From Symploca sp. SIO2E9 (lineage in GTDB: Bacteria > Cyanobacteriota > Cyanobacteriia > Cyanobacteriales > Coleofasciculaceae), in the NCBI GenBank assembly GCA_010692645.1, contig JAAHGS010000010.1, positions 28,201 to 92,200 on the forward strand: a DNA stretch of 64,000 nt, read 5' to 3'. Below are positions 26,599 through 36,013 of the stretch, piece by piece (within the stretch, counting starts at the first letter, position 1; each line of letters starts with the position of its first letter). The translations under genes and the position numbers were made by a program. A model generated the notes under the pieces. That model saw only the letters and a list, made by a program, of their open reading frames with translations. It was not told the DNA's origin and made no database searches.

Positions 26599-26632
26599 TC
26601 TCTTGCAAAAGATACTTGTGCAAGAGGTCTAT
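26599..26632 (-). repeat. Minimal copy of the GACCTCTTGCA inverted-repeat family
   Basis: CTCTTGCAAAAG and TGCAAGAGGTC face each other across a few bases. The outer end supplies the TAG stop codon of mutS2. A larger copy is at 48736-48847 and a single end occurs near 21515. Confidence 0.5.
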
Positions 26633-29124
26633 TTGATATAGGCAATGGTGACACCTGTCCCACCCTCGGCTTGCTCAGCTAGCTCAAAACGGTCAATTAG
26701 AGGATGTCTTTCCAAAAAGGCATGGACACCTTGCCGCAGTCTACCTGTTCCCTTGCCATGAATAACCCAGAGTACCCCATAAGTCACCGCTTGGGAAATT
26801 GCCTGTTCCAAATCCATCTCCGCATCTACTACCCTAGCTCCACGCAAATCAACGGTATTTTTAGAGGTTCTCACTAGAGGAGCAGTAGGCGAGGGAGTAG
26901 CTGCTGTAGGTGTCGGTGTGGATTTTTGCTTGAGAGTAACTTCGGCTTTTTGACCATCTAGAGATTCTACATCTGTCAGTGCTACGGTCATTTTCATTAA
27001 CCCGAAGCGCACGGTTAGTTCACCATCCTCATCAGGAGCACTAAGTACTTCAGCTGTCTGATTCAACCGAGGAATGCGGATACGATTACCCACTTGCGGA
27101 CGAAATCCTGGTTTAGGTTTTGGTGGGGGTGCTGCAGGAAGATGGCGCTGGGTAATTTCTTTGAGAGCTTCTGTAGCTTTGTGGGCATTTTGAGCGCTTT
27201 TTGGTCCTGCTTGTAATTGTCGAATCACTTGGGCAATTTCTTCCCTGGCTTGAGCGATCGCTTTTTGTACCTCCCTTTCCTGATTGAGTTTCAATTGCTG
27301 CTCCCTTTCCTGCAACAGCTTTGCCTTGCGAGCCACTTCTTGATGCAGTAGTTCAGATTCTTGCAGCAGTAGTTCAGCTGCTTGTGCTTTAGTTTCCTGA
27401 GAGCGTCTTTGGGCTTCTAAGCCAGAAATTACCTGATTGACGTCTTCTGAGACACCGCCGACGAGGGTTTTGGCATTGTCAACCACTTCTGGTTTTAAAC
27501 CAAGGCGTCGAGCAATTGTCAAGGCATTAGAACGACCAGGAATGCCCCACAAAAGTCGATAAGTTGGTTGTAGGGAACTATCATCAAACTCAACTGAAGC
27601 ATTCTCAAACCTTTGATCTTGATATTTGAGTGCCTTGAGTTCCCCATAGTGAGTTGTAGCAACCGTAAGTTGGGCAGCATTTGCTAAGTACTGTAGCAAA
27701 GCGATCGCTAGGGCAGAGCCTTCAGCTGGGTCAGTTCCAGCGCCCACTTCATCTAGTAATACCAGTGAGGGACTCAGGAGTTGAGACTCAGGAATCGGCA
27801 TTAACTCTTGAGTTTTTTCCAGTTCATGAGCGGGTAAGGAAGTAGAGACAGATTCTTGTTCAGTTTCCACTATTGATTCCTTACTCTCCAAGGCTTCAAG
27901 AATCCGGCTAATACGGCGGATGTGACCAGAAAAAGTCGATAAACTTTGCTCTATGGACTGTTCATCACCAATATCTGAGAGTATTTGTGCAAACCAAGGC
28001 AGTTCCACTGGCTCTCTAGCTGGTATAAACAGACCAACCTTTGCCATCAATGCCGCTAAACCAAGAGTTTTCAAGGTTACAGTTTTGCCGCCTGTGTTAG
28101 GACCTGTAATCGCCACTACCCTAATTTGCGGCTTAATTTGCACATCAATGGGAACTACTGCTGTTCCCTGTTCATGCTGTTGCTGCCACACTAGCAGAGG
28201 GTGCCGTAGTTCTCTTAGGGTAATAGTTTCTCCTGCATTGTCGTCAATGAATCTCGGAGGATTTGCCTGCAACCACAAGCTATATCTTGCCTTAGCTGTT
28301 GCCAAATCCAGGGCGGTAGCAACAGCTAACAGCTGCTGTAAATCCTCAATCACTTGGGCAACCTTCTCTGTCAAGGCGCGGCGTACTGCTTCTACTTCTA
28401 CTTGCTCTTGACGCCGATGTACTCTGAGCTTATTTCCTAGTCCGACAATCGCATTAGGTTCTATATAGAGAGTTGCACCTGTGCTAGAGCTATCGTGAAC
28501 AATACCGCCAATGGCATCCTTCTGAGGCGCTTTGACCGGAATCACAAAGCGATCACCGCGCTGGGTAATTAACTGCTGCTGCAAGGCACTCCCTTGGCGT
28601 TGTAAAATACCCTGTAAAATTTGATAAATACGGTCTCGTACAGATTTTAGTTGGGTACGGATTCCGGCTAGTTTGGGGCTAGCACGATCTGTGACTTCAC
28701 CTCGATCATCGAGGCAATAGTGAATTTCTTGCTCTAGTTCCGGATAGGTGCGGATATCAGCAACCATCTGGGCAAGTGTCGGCACCTCTTCTTGCTCTTC
28801 GATCAAGCGGCGTAAACGCCGAACTCCAGCCAGGGTAGTAGCGATCGCTAAAAGTTCTTCCCCGGACAAAATTCCTTGTAGTTGAGCCCTTTCTAAGGAT
28901 TCGCCAATATTCTGGATACCTTCAAAGGAAAGTCCAGAGGTTAAGTGCATCTCTAGTTGGTATACTTCCTTAGTCTGAGCTAGCAGGTGCAGACTCTCGG
29001 ATTGAGTAGCTGGTGGTTGAAGATCACGAGCGGCAACAGCTCCTAGTTTGGTGGCGGCAAAAGTCGCCAGGTGCTGGCACAGGCGCGACCATTCTAATAG
29101 TTCTAAGGTCTCTGATTGAATCAA
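26629..29124 (-). CDS. mutS2: MutS2 family endonuclease/ATPase
   Basis: An 831-residue MutS2. The Walker A motif GPNTGGKTVTLKTLGL lies near residue 340, Walker B LVLLDEVGAGTDPAEGS near 455, and a C-terminal Smr nuclease domain from about 755 (VDLRGARVVDAEMDLE ... VIHGKGTGRL). The middle is coiled coil. It lacks the mismatch-recognition domain of MutS1. MutS2 proteins act on recombination intermediates and, in some bacteria, on collided ribosomes. Length is slightly above the usual 780-800. The stop codon lies in a repeat end. Confidence 0.95.
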   Translation of the reverse strand: MIQSETLELLEWSRLCQHLATFAATKLGAVAARDLQPPATQSESLHLLAQTKEVYQLEMHLTSGLSFEGIQNIGESLERAQLQGILSGEELLAIATTLAGVRRLRRLIEEQEEVPTLAQMVADIRTYPELEQEIHYCLDDRGEVTDRASPKLAGIRTQLKSVRDRIYQILQGILQRQGSALQQQLITQRGDRFVIPVKAPQKDAIGGIVHDSSSTGATLYIEPNAIVGLGNKLRVHRRQEQVEVEAVRRALTEKVAQVIEDLQQLLAVATALDLATAKARYSLWLQANPPRFIDDNAGETITLRELRHPLLVWQQQHEQGTAVVPIDVQIKPQIRVVAITGPNTGGKTVTLKTLGLAALMAKVGLFIPAREPVELPWFAQILSDIGDEQSIEQSLSTFSGHIRRISRILEALESKESIVETEQESVSTSLPAHELEKTQELMPIPESQLLSPSLVLLDEVGAGTDPAEGSALAIALLQYLANAAQLTVATTHYGELKALKYQDQRFENASVEFDDSSLQPTYRLLWGIPGRSNALTIARRLGLKPEVVDNAKTLVGGVSEDVNQVISGLEAQRRSQETKAQAAELLLQESELLHQEVARKAKLLQEREQQLKLNQEREVQKAIAQAREEIAQVIRQLQAGPKSAQNAHKATEALKEITQRHLPAAPPPKPKPGFRPQVGNRIRIPRLNQTAEVLSAPDEDGELTVRFGLMKMTVALTDVESLDGQKAEVTLKQKSTPTPTAATPSPTAPLVRTSKNTVDLRGARVVDAEMDLEQAISQAVTYGVLWVIHGKGTGRLRQGVHAFLERHPLIDRFELAEQAEGGTGVTIAYIK

Positions 29125-29295
29125 AGCTCAAATTGTGAAAGCTGCTTCTATTTTGACACTCTCACCGCTGTAAGCGCGTGAGATTCTGGGTACTATAACC
29201 CGCATTTTGCACTTCAAATTTTCGTCTGTGGCGATTGTCTCAATACTTATTAATGATTTTTTTGACAAAAATAATCATTTTTGTTAAGATCAAAA
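29125..29295. promoter_or_regulatory. Divergent intergenic region (mutS2 / lipase)
   Basis: About 170 bp that should hold promoters for both genes. An inverted repeat AATGATT...AATCATT is present around 29250-29280. No recognised operator. Confidence 0.35.
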
Positions 29296-30930
29296 ATGCA
29301 ACTAAAATGGCTCAAAAATGCTCTGCAAAGTGTTCACTTAGAATATGATAAATTAGGTTTTAACGAGTCTAATGCTGTCGATACTTACCTTTTCGGGCAC
29401 TCGTTAGGTGGTCTTTTTGCTCTCAGTTGGCCCTACTACATTAAACAGGAAAATTTACCGGAGAGCCTGTTACCTCAACAAGTACTTGTAGCCGCTCCAA
29501 TTCCTAACACTGCAGCGGCAAATTTTCCTGGTCTGTTGGGAAAGATTATTGATAAAATCACTGATGATGTTGATGTTAAAGTAACTGGAGCAGAATTAAC
29601 AATGCCAGTTGCTATTCTCCATGGTGATGATGATTGGGTTGCTCCTAAAAATAAATGGAAAGAATCATTTTCATATATTAAAACCAAACAGAAAAAAATG
29701 TTTCTTTCCTTTACGGATCAACGAGGATGTCCAGCTATCTATGCTAACCACGAACAAGCCGCAGTAGACACTAGCTTCTTTCCTCCTTTGCTAGCATTAA
29801 CTGTCCTTGATGGTGTGGGGGTTGAAAATGTCTTAAACTGGCGCTACATCTGGTATGGTCTAGACCAAGTTATCCGCTTGGGAATCCGGGCAGATCAACT
29901 TGAATTTGATCTAGGTTCTTGGTCTGATGGTCAATCTGTCCAAGGCATTGAAGTGTTTTTATCTGCAGAACAAACGAATATAGATGAAAAAATGAATTAT
30001 TTAACCACTGCTGAAATTGATCATGAACGGGCGCTCCTTTTAGTTAATGCAAGTATTCAGGCTTATAACGCCTTTGATAAAGAGCAACCTACTGAGTGCA
30101 ATTCGGAACAGGTGAAGACACCTGATGGTTATGATTTTGTTGAATGCTGGACTGGTGTTGATGCAATTTTGAATGAGGATAAAACTGTTGAGTGTTACGG
30201 TGTAGTTTTCCGGTCTTCACAGTCTCCTTACACTTATATATTTGCTTTTAGAGGTACTGATTCAACTGAAGATTTGTTAGATGATTTTGGTTTTAATTAT
30301 GCAACTTTTTCCCCTTGTATTAATCAAGATGTTGTCCCAAATGATGTGAAAGTTGAATCAGGTTTCTACTGTATTTATTCTGATAGTGATGGTAATACAG
30401 AATCGATGCAGAAACAGCTATTTGCTTTAATTGACAAGTATCAAGCATCTGAACAACCGATTAACCAACTCTACGTTACTGGACATAGTTTAGGAGCTGC
30501 AATCAGTACTTTATTTAGCCTTGATATAGCTTTGTCTAGACCAGATATTAACTCGACAACTTACAATTACGCATCCCCTCGTGTAGGGAACCAAGCCTTC
30601 GTAGATTTTTATGAACAACAGAAACTGCAACAAAACCCTGAAACACGAACTATTCGCATTCAGAATGTCTACGATAAAGTTCCTTGTGTACCACTTAAGG
30701 ATCAAGGATACCAACACCTATCATATGCTTATCTAGTTTCATTTTATAGAGATAATTTAACTGGTAAATTTGACATTGTAGACAACCATTCTGTGCATAG
30801 TTATCAAACGGTTTTGAAGTGTGCTTTCAAGAATGAAAGTGGCTACTTTGAGGGAATTTTTGACAATAATCAGGGCGAAAAAATGCAATCGGTTCAACCA
30901 GATCAAAGCAAGGTTTGCACCTATTGGTAG
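29296..30930 (+). CDS. Double alpha/beta-hydrolase: truncated hydrolase fused to class 3 lipase
   Basis: About 544 residues with two hydrolase segments. The first has a nucleophile elbow GHSLGG near residue 35 and a later ILHGDDDWV Asp loop, but begins almost at the elbow, so the first strands and oxyanion loop of a normal fold are missing. The second is a class 3 lipase: FRGTDSTEDLLDDF near 320, GHSLGAA near 395, and a His in NHSVHSY near 497. The lipase half looks intact. ATG at 29296 is the first reasonable start. It has no signal peptide. The substrate is unknown; the first half may be a remnant or structural. Confidence 0.75.
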   Translation: MQLKWLKNALQSVHLEYDKLGFNESNAVDTYLFGHSLGGLFALSWPYYIKQENLPESLLPQQVLVAAPIPNTAAANFPGLLGKIIDKITDDVDVKVTGAELTMPVAILHGDDDWVAPKNKWKESFSYIKTKQKKMFLSFTDQRGCPAIYANHEQAAVDTSFFPPLLALTVLDGVGVENVLNWRYIWYGLDQVIRLGIRADQLEFDLGSWSDGQSVQGIEVFLSAEQTNIDEKMNYLTTAEIDHERALLLVNASIQAYNAFDKEQPTECNSEQVKTPDGYDFVECWTGVDAILNEDKTVECYGVVFRSSQSPYTYIFAFRGTDSTEDLLDDFGFNYATFSPCINQDVVPNDVKVESGFYCIYSDSDGNTESMQKQLFALIDKYQASEQPINQLYVTGHSLGAAISTLFSLDIALSRPDINSTTYNYASPRVGNQAFVDFYEQQKLQQNPETRTIRIQNVYDKVPCVPLKDQGYQHLSYAYLVSFYRDNLTGKFDIVDNHSVHSYQTVLKCAFKNESGYFEGIFDNNQGEKMQSVQPDQSKVCTYW

Positions 30931-31008
30931 TTTCTACTTCTGATTTTGGTGAGTTCGTACATGGGCAGAATGCTATATTTCGGGGAATGGGTAGAAAAAA
31001 ATGAGAGC

Positions 31009-32178
31009 CTACTGCCTCCTGCCTTCAAGTAAAGGTTCAAACTCCCCGGAAGCAGTCTGCCAAATCCGAATAGTTCGGTCAAATCCCCCACTAGCCAGGA
31101 AGCGCCCATCGCGACTAAAAGCAACCGAGTGTACCCAGTCTTGATGGTCTCCCAAAAAGGCAATTAGTTCACCAGTTTTCAGGTTCCACAGCCGCACCCC
31201 ATCACGACTAGCAGAGGCAAGAGTAGTACCATCGGGATTGATCGCAATTGCCCGAATTCGCCCTGCATGTCCAGTCAGGCTGTACCTAAGTTCCAGTCTA
31301 TTTCGACTTAAATCCCAAACTTTAATAGTGCGATCATAACTTCCACTAACCATCGTATTGCCATCGGGCGTAAAAGCCAGGACACTCACCGCACTAGTGT
31401 GAACGGGAATTGTCTGAATCAAACTTCCCGTCCCCAGATTCCAACGTTTAATCGAGCCATCCCTTAACCCACTTACCAGGATATCTCCATCGGGGTGAAC
31501 TGCAAGGGCATAGGTTTGGTTGTCAAAACGTGTCAGAGTGTAGAGAGGTCGCTGTGCAATCAAATCCCATAGCCTAATGCCATCCAAGCCTCCACTAATT
31601 AGCGTTTTACTATCAGGTGTCATTACCAGGGAGAGAATATTGCTCGAATGTCCCAGAAAAGTACGAGTATACTTTCCCCCTGGCCAGTTCCAAAGATTAA
31701 TTCCAGCATCGTCACCAGCACTAGCCAGAGTTTTGCCGTCAGGACTCAAGGTAAGAGCAATCACAGAGGTACGATGTCCCCGAAAGCTGTCAATTTCCTT
31801 GCCTGTTTGCAGTCTCCATAGTTTGATGTTACCATCATTGGTGCTACCTCCGCTCAAAAGCATCTCTCCATCGGCGCTGAAGAGCAAAGCATCAATGGGC
31901 GCTTCATGACCTTCGAGGATTTGAACTAATTGAGGGTTGCTCCAAAGGCTAGCTGCCGGTATAAAATCAGAGTCGAAATTCTCTTGAGAGGGGGTTTCGG
32001 TAGGAACTGGGGGTACTGGAACAGGTAGAGAATCTTGAGCACGGGCAATGCTGGTTAAGCCAGCAACAGCTACTGTAACCGATGCCAAAACTGTCAGTTG
32101 TATCTTACCAAGTTGACTACTGTGGGCAAAAAATGTCATTTTCTTGAAAACTATGTCTAATTTTCTAAAGTTACTCAC
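31009..32178 (-). CDS. Exported WD40 repeat protein
   Basis: A 389-residue protein with an N-terminal signal-like helix (LTVLASVTVAVAGLTSIARAQ), a Pro-rich spacer and seven WD40 repeats filling a single beta-propeller (GHRTSVIALTLSPDGKTLAS, DRTIKVWDL, GFDRTIRIWQT). I keep the GTG start at 32178 because GGGAGA lies at the right distance before it; an ATG at 32139 is the alternative. Exported propellers serve as binding scaffolds; the partner is unknown. The C-terminus is short, with no extra domain. Confidence 0.85.
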   Translation of the reverse strand: MSNFRKLDIVFKKMTFFAHSSQLGKIQLTVLASVTVAVAGLTSIARAQDSLPVPVPPVPTETPSQENFDSDFIPAASLWSNPQLVQILEGHEAPIDALLFSADGEMLLSGGSTNDGNIKLWRLQTGKEIDSFRGHRTSVIALTLSPDGKTLASAGDDAGINLWNWPGGKYTRTFLGHSSNILSLVMTPDSKTLISGGLDGIRLWDLIAQRPLYTLTRFDNQTYALAVHPDGDILVSGLRDGSIKRWNLGTGSLIQTIPVHTSAVSVLAFTPDGNTMVSGSYDRTIKVWDLSRNRLELRYSLTGHAGRIRAIAINPDGTTLASASRDGVRLWNLKTGELIAFLGDHQDWVHSVAFSRDGRFLASGGFDRTIRIWQTASGEFEPLLEGRRQ

Positions 32179-32280
32179 TAATAATCTCCCGTATAGACGC
32201 CAGCATTAACGGGATAGTTTCAAGAATTTAAGATTTTTATGGCAGCGCGGTCCAAATAAATTCCTAAGCTAGTGTGTATT

Positions 32281-32518
32281 TAGGGTTTGCTGAATAAGTC
32301 TGGTGGTAAGGAGAGGGAGCTCTTAGCAGGGAGCTCTTAGCAGGGAGTAGGGAAAAGCCGATAGTTCTAAGCTTGATTATCCATGATCAGCTCCGAGATT
32401 TTCCTATTAAGTGCAAGGATTTTGAGTTATTGGATGCTATAACAAAGCACTTGAAAGGGTCAAAAAAGGCTCAAAACCCTTGTTTGGTATGCATTCTATA
32501 TTAATTTAACAAGCCTTA
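32281..32518 (+). mobile_element. Small inverted-repeat element flanked by TA (family 4, copy 1)
   Basis: About 234 bp between TA dinucleotides. The left end GGGTTTGCTGAATAA and the right end TTAATTTAACAAGCCT form an imperfect inverted repeat. Highly similar to 39655-39881 and to the reversed copy at 63785. TA flanks and end sequence suggest mobilisation by an IS630-like transposase; none is in the window. Confidence 0.75.
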
Positions 32519-32558
32519 TTTAAAGCTTATATTGTCTGGTTGCCTGATAATTAATTCT

Positions 32559-33044
32559 TCAAACCTTATCTCCCTCTCCCCTTATCCCCCTCTCCACCTC
32601 TCCTCCTCCCCCTTTTATTTCGGGCTGAATGTTTGGGCAAATAGTCTGGGCAATGAGATGACGGGGTGGTTGATCCTGCCAGCCGGAGAGTAAACCCTCT
32701 AGTTCAGATTTAAGGATTTCTAGTTCCTTAATCTGTTGAGCTATCTCCTCGATTTTGAGTTGTAAATGCTCCTTAACAGCACCGCAAGGAAGCTGCTCAG
32801 AATCATAAACCTTCAGGATTTCCCGGATCTCACTGAGGCTGAGTCCTAGAGATTGTGCCCTTCTAATAAATGCGATGCGATTTAGAACTGTACCTTTGAA
32901 CAGACGGTAACCAGATGCAGAGCGCTTAGTTGTCGGTGTCAGGAGACCTATTTGTTCATAGTAGCGGATCGTTTTCACCGCCAAGCCACTTTGACTGGCA
33001 ACTTCACCTATTTTGAACCAGTTAACGATGGTTAGATTGCTCAT
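32559..33044 (-). CDS. MerR family metal-responsive regulator
   Basis: A 161-residue MerR-type activator. The N-terminal winged helix (FKIGEVASQSGLAVKTIRYYEQIGLL) is followed by the dimerisation helix, with Cys in LPCGAVKEHL near residue 87 and Cys in QTICPNIQ near 135. This Cys layout is that of metal sensors such as ZntR/CadR. The last ~18 residues (KGGGGEVERGIRGEGDKV) are encoded by a CT-rich tandem repeat and probably replace the native end. No metal transporter is adjacent, so its target is unclear. Confidence 0.85.
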   Translation of the reverse strand: MSNLTIVNWFKIGEVASQSGLAVKTIRYYEQIGLLTPTTKRSASGYRLFKGTVLNRIAFIRRAQSLGLSLSEIREILKVYDSEQLPCGAVKEHLQLKIEEIAQQIKELEILKSELEGLLSGWQDQPPRHLIAQTICPNIQPEIKGGGGEVERGIRGEGDKV

Positions 33045-33128
33045 CTACATTTGAGAGCTTTTATTTCTCAGGAGTAAATTAGGATGCTTGAAATTAACAC
33101 CACTTTGATACAATTTGAATGCTGTTGA

Positions 33129-33425
33129 TTACCGAGGTGGTTGGCGCTTGCTAGTAGTTAGCATCGGCAGGGGAGGTCGAGATGAACTTTCAGGAAGAAA
33201 GCGTGTAACAGGCTGTTGTGCTAGCTCAGTTTCCCTGCGTTGAGTTTGCCACCAACGGATGACAAAGGCTAGTGCCACTACCATCATCCCAAAAGTTAGC
33301 AAGGACCAACGCTCATCAAAACCACCAATCAAGGCATTGACTGCTCCGACGATAATAATAAAGCTAGAAACCGGCTCTTTACGGTAAGCTGATTTCAAAA
33401 TCCGAGGTAATAAAGCATGCATCAC
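33129..33425 (-). CDS. Small membrane protein, unknown function
   Basis: A 98-residue protein with two predicted membrane helices (SSFIIIVGAVNALIGG and LLTFGMMVVALAFVIRWW) and a polar, Pro-rich C-terminal tail. It starts MMHALLPRILKSAYRKEPV. I do not recognise a named family. It is separated from merR by about 85 bp on the same strand and might share a transcript. Confidence 0.6.
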   Translation of the reverse strand: MMHALLPRILKSAYRKEPVSSFIIIVGAVNALIGGFDERWSLLTFGMMVVALAFVIRWWQTQRRETELAQQPVTRFLPESSSRPPLPMLTTSKRQPPR

Positions 33426-33716
33426 TTCTTGCTACTTAATCTCTATATTCAGAAGTATTGAATCTAACTCCAGGTTATCTCATCGACCTAGAGGTAACTA
33501 GAAACCTTTGATCAAGGCGCGACAAGAGATTAGAAATGAGTTCTCACACAACCGTGCAGTTGAAACTCCAAGATTATCAGGCTACTTAAGAATCAATTTA
33601 ATTGTCCTTACTTAATCCCGCCGTGATTTCAAGCTCTTCATAGTCGCGCCCTTGTGTATTTACAAGACAGATTTGGTTCTCTAGATGTTCCTGGCAGTTG
33701 GAGACAAATTTTTACT
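33426..33716. other. Spacer without a gene
   Basis: About 290 bp. Promoter region for the small membrane protein is expected here. Nothing else distinctive seen. Confidence 0.25.
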
Positions 33717-33887
33717 TTATTGCAAGCCTAGCCAATTCAGCAGTCCCTGATCAGTGAAGTACTCGATCGCTAGAGTCAGTATAAAACCAATCATGGCAGC
33801 TCTACCGTTCAAGCGCTCTGCATAATCGTTGAAGCCAAACTTTGTTTCTTCTAGCTGGGGAGTTGTCGTCGGTTGGGGTTTGGTCAT
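33717..33887 (-). CDS. hli: High-light-inducible protein (Hlip/SCP)
   Basis: A 56-residue one-helix protein of the light-harvesting superfamily. The chlorophyll-binding motif ERLNGRAAMIGFILTLAIEY is present with the Glu, Asn and Arg ligands. These thylakoid proteins bind chlorophyll and carotenoid and protect newly made photosystem II under stress. I start at ATG 33887 (MTKPQPTTT); a GTG six codons earlier is possible. It faces away from the alanine dehydrogenase gene. Confidence 0.93.
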   Translation of the reverse strand: MTKPQPTTTPQLEETKFGFNDYAERLNGRAAMIGFILTLAIEYFTDQGLLNWLGLQ

Positions 33888-34069
33888 TTTTCTCAAACCT
33901 TGCACCCATAATGGGTTACAATTATTTACTAATCGTAATCATTCTTTATATGCGTACCATTGTCAAGTGCCAAAAAACTCAGCATTTTTGCCCTTTGTTA
34001 CAGGGATAAGTACTAATTCTATTTTATCAGGTGGTAGCAACTGCCAAAACGCTAGGATATAAGAAAAAA

Positions 34070-35158
34070 ATGGAAATTGGTGTTCCCAAAGAAACTAAAG
34101 ATCAGGAATTTAGGATCGGCTTAAGTCCCAGCAGCGTCAGGGTTTTGTCTGAAGCTGGTCATCAGGTTTTCGTGGAAACTCATGCCGGTGTTGGTGCTGG
34201 CTTCACAGATCAACAATATCAACAGGCTGGAGGGCAGATAGTTGCTCAGGCAGCTCAGGCTTGGAATCGGGAACTAGTGGTTAAGGTCAAAGAACCGCTT
34301 AAACCTGAATATCAGTTTCTTGGGAAAGGGCAGCTGTTGTTCACTTATCTACACTTGGCAGCTGACCGCGCTTTGACAGAACATCTAATTGATTGTGGCG
34401 TCAGTGCGATCGCTTATGAAACAGTAGAAATCGCCAATGGCAAATTGCCCCTACTTACTCCCATGAGTATCATCGCTGGTCGTCTCTCTGTACAGTTTGG
34501 GGCAAGGTTTCTAGAGCGCCAGCAGGGAGGAAGAGGTGTTCTGCTCGGTGGTGTACCGGGGGTCAAGCCAGGTAGGGTAGTTATTATCGGCGGTGGCGTT
34601 GTTGGTACAGAAGCGGCTCGGATTGCTGTGGGCATGGGGGCTCAAGTTCAGATTTTAGATGTGAACGTAGACCGCTTGGCTTATTTAGAAACTATTTTTG
34701 GTTCGAGAGTTGAACTGCTCTACAGTAACTCAGCACATATCGAAGAAGTTGTAACCAATGCTGATCTTCTCATTGGTGCAGTTTTAGTGTTAGGGCGTCG
34801 CGCTCCCATCTTAGTGCCTCGCTCTCTAGTCAAGCGTATGCGCCCTGGTTCTGTGATTGTAGATGTTGCTGTAGACCAAGGCGGTTGTATTGAGACCTTG
34901 CGACCAACATCTCACACTAATCCTGTCTACATAGAGGAGGGTGTCGTTCACTATGGTGTGCCAAATATGCCTGGAGCTGTACCCTCAACAGCGACACAGG
35001 CACTTAATAACAGTACTTTACCCTATGTACTTAAGTTAGCCCATCGTGGCATAGAAGCTCTAGAACTTGATCTAGCTTTGGCTAAGGGCATGAATGTAAG
35101 TAACCACCAGTTAGTTCATCCTGCCGTGCAGGAAGTGTTTCCTGATTTAGTTGATTGA
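34070..35158 (+). CDS. ald: Alanine dehydrogenase
   Basis: A 362-residue NAD-dependent enzyme that interconverts L-alanine and pyruvate plus ammonia. Signatures: [20 protein letters not shown] at the start, the substrate Lys in VKVKEPL, His in [10 protein letters not shown], and the Rossmann glycines in [17 protein letters not shown] near residue 170. The ATG at 34070 gives the normal N-terminus; an upstream in-frame start at 34031 adds an unlikely 13 residues. It is followed by two YbjQ genes on the same strand. Confidence 0.96.
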   Translation: MEIGVPKETKDQEFRIGLSPSSVRVLSEAGHQVFVETHAGVGAGFTDQQYQQAGGQIVAQAAQAWNRELVVKVKEPLKPEYQFLGKGQLLFTYLHLAADRALTEHLIDCGVSAIAYETVEIANGKLPLLTPMSIIAGRLSVQFGARFLERQQGGRGVLLGGVPGVKPGRVVIIGGGVVGTEAARIAVGMGAQVQILDVNVDRLAYLETIFGSRVELLYSNSAHIEEVVTNADLLIGAVLVLGRRAPILVPRSLVKRMRPGSVIVDVAVDQGGCIETLRPTSHTNPVYIEEGVVHYGVPNMPGAVPSTATQALNNSTLPYVLKLAHRGIEALELDLALAKGMNVSNHQLVHPAVQEVFPDLVD

Positions 35159-35240
35159 CTAAGAATTAGGGTGTGAAGCTTAAAGATATTGGCATCTTGA
35201 AAGTTAGTATTCTTAAGTTGGGCAGCTTGGAGATCAATTA

Positions 35241-35555
35241 ATGATTCTAACCACTCTTGAAGGGGTTCCGGGAAAAAAGATTGTGGAGCATTTTGGATTA
35301 GTAGAGGGAAGTACTGTCCGAGCCAAACACATTGGTAAAGACATCTTGGCTGGCTTGAAAAATATGGTGGGAGGAGAACTCAAGGGATACACTCAATTAC
35401 TAAGGGAAGCACGCCAAGAGGCACTTGAGAGAATGATCCAACAAGCTTCCCAACTCGGAGCCAATGGGATTGTCAATATTCGCTTTGCTACCTCATCTGT
35501 TGCCCAAGGAGCTGCTGAACTCTTTGCCTATGGAACTGCAGTCAGAGTGGAATAG
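35241..35555 (+). CDS. YbjQ family (heavy-metal-binding domain) protein
   Basis: A 104-residue protein of the YbjQ/DUF74 family. Motifs: ILTTLEGVPGKKIVEHFGLV at the start, GSTVRAKHIGKD, and the conserved NGIVNIRFATSSV near the C-terminus. Members form pentamers; function is unresolved. It ends 2 bp before the next gene, which is a longer paralogue, so the two probably assemble together. Complete by length. Confidence 0.88.
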   Translation: MILTTLEGVPGKKIVEHFGLVEGSTVRAKHIGKDILAGLKNMVGGELKGYTQLLREARQEALERMIQQASQLGANGIVNIRFATSSVAQGAAELFAYGTAVRVE

Positions 35556-35557
35556 CG

Positions 35558-35986
35558 ATGGATGATGTAGCAATATTCTTGAGTTTGCTAGCCCTTGGGT
35601 ATTTCTGTGGGCTTTACTTCGAGAAGAAGCATTATCAAAGCCTCAAGGAAAGGGAGCGCCAAACTCACCATCTGCCGATGGTAACCTTCGGAGCTAAACA
35701 GACTATACCTGAGGCAAGGGAAGCAGCACTGTTTATTGGCTCTGTGGTCATTGCTGCTGACTATTTTAAGACCTTTGCCTCTTCCCTAAAAAATCTATTC
35801 GGCGGTCGTATGGTACTCTATGAGGGATTATTAGAGCGCGGGCGTCGTGAAGCGGTCTTGCGGATGAAAGAGCAAGCGATCGCTTGGGGTGCCACCCAAG
35901 TTGTTAATGTCAGGATGGAGACTTCTAACATCGGAACCAATAAAAATGGCATTGAAGTTATAGTTTATGGGACAGGCATCCGCTAA
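35558..35986 (+). CDS. YbjQ family protein with N-terminal membrane anchor
   Basis: A 142-residue paralogue of the preceding gene. A hydrophobic N-terminal helix (AIFLSLLALGYFCGLYF) precedes a basic linker and the YbjQ domain (VVIAADYFKTFASSLKNLFGG ... TQVVNVRMETSNI). The anchor suggests a complex at the membrane with the soluble paralogue encoded 2 bp upstream. Function unknown. Confidence 0.85.
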   Translation: MDDVAIFLSLLALGYFCGLYFEKKHYQSLKERERQTHHLPMVTFGAKQTIPEAREAALFIGSVVIAADYFKTFASSLKNLFGGRMVLYEGLLERGRREAVLRMKEQAIAWGATQVVNVRMETSNIGTNKNGIEVIVYGTGIR

Positions 35987-36013
35987 TAATTGCAAAAATC
36001 CCAATTTATACAA

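Noticed and set aside
26447..26641. Open frame of 64 codons over a small element
   Set aside because: It translates the family 1 element itself; the same peptide appears in the porin only because the element inserted there.
27953..28411. Plus-strand frame of 152 codons inside mutS2
   Set aside because: Antisense to well-conserved MutS2 motifs and without its own signals.
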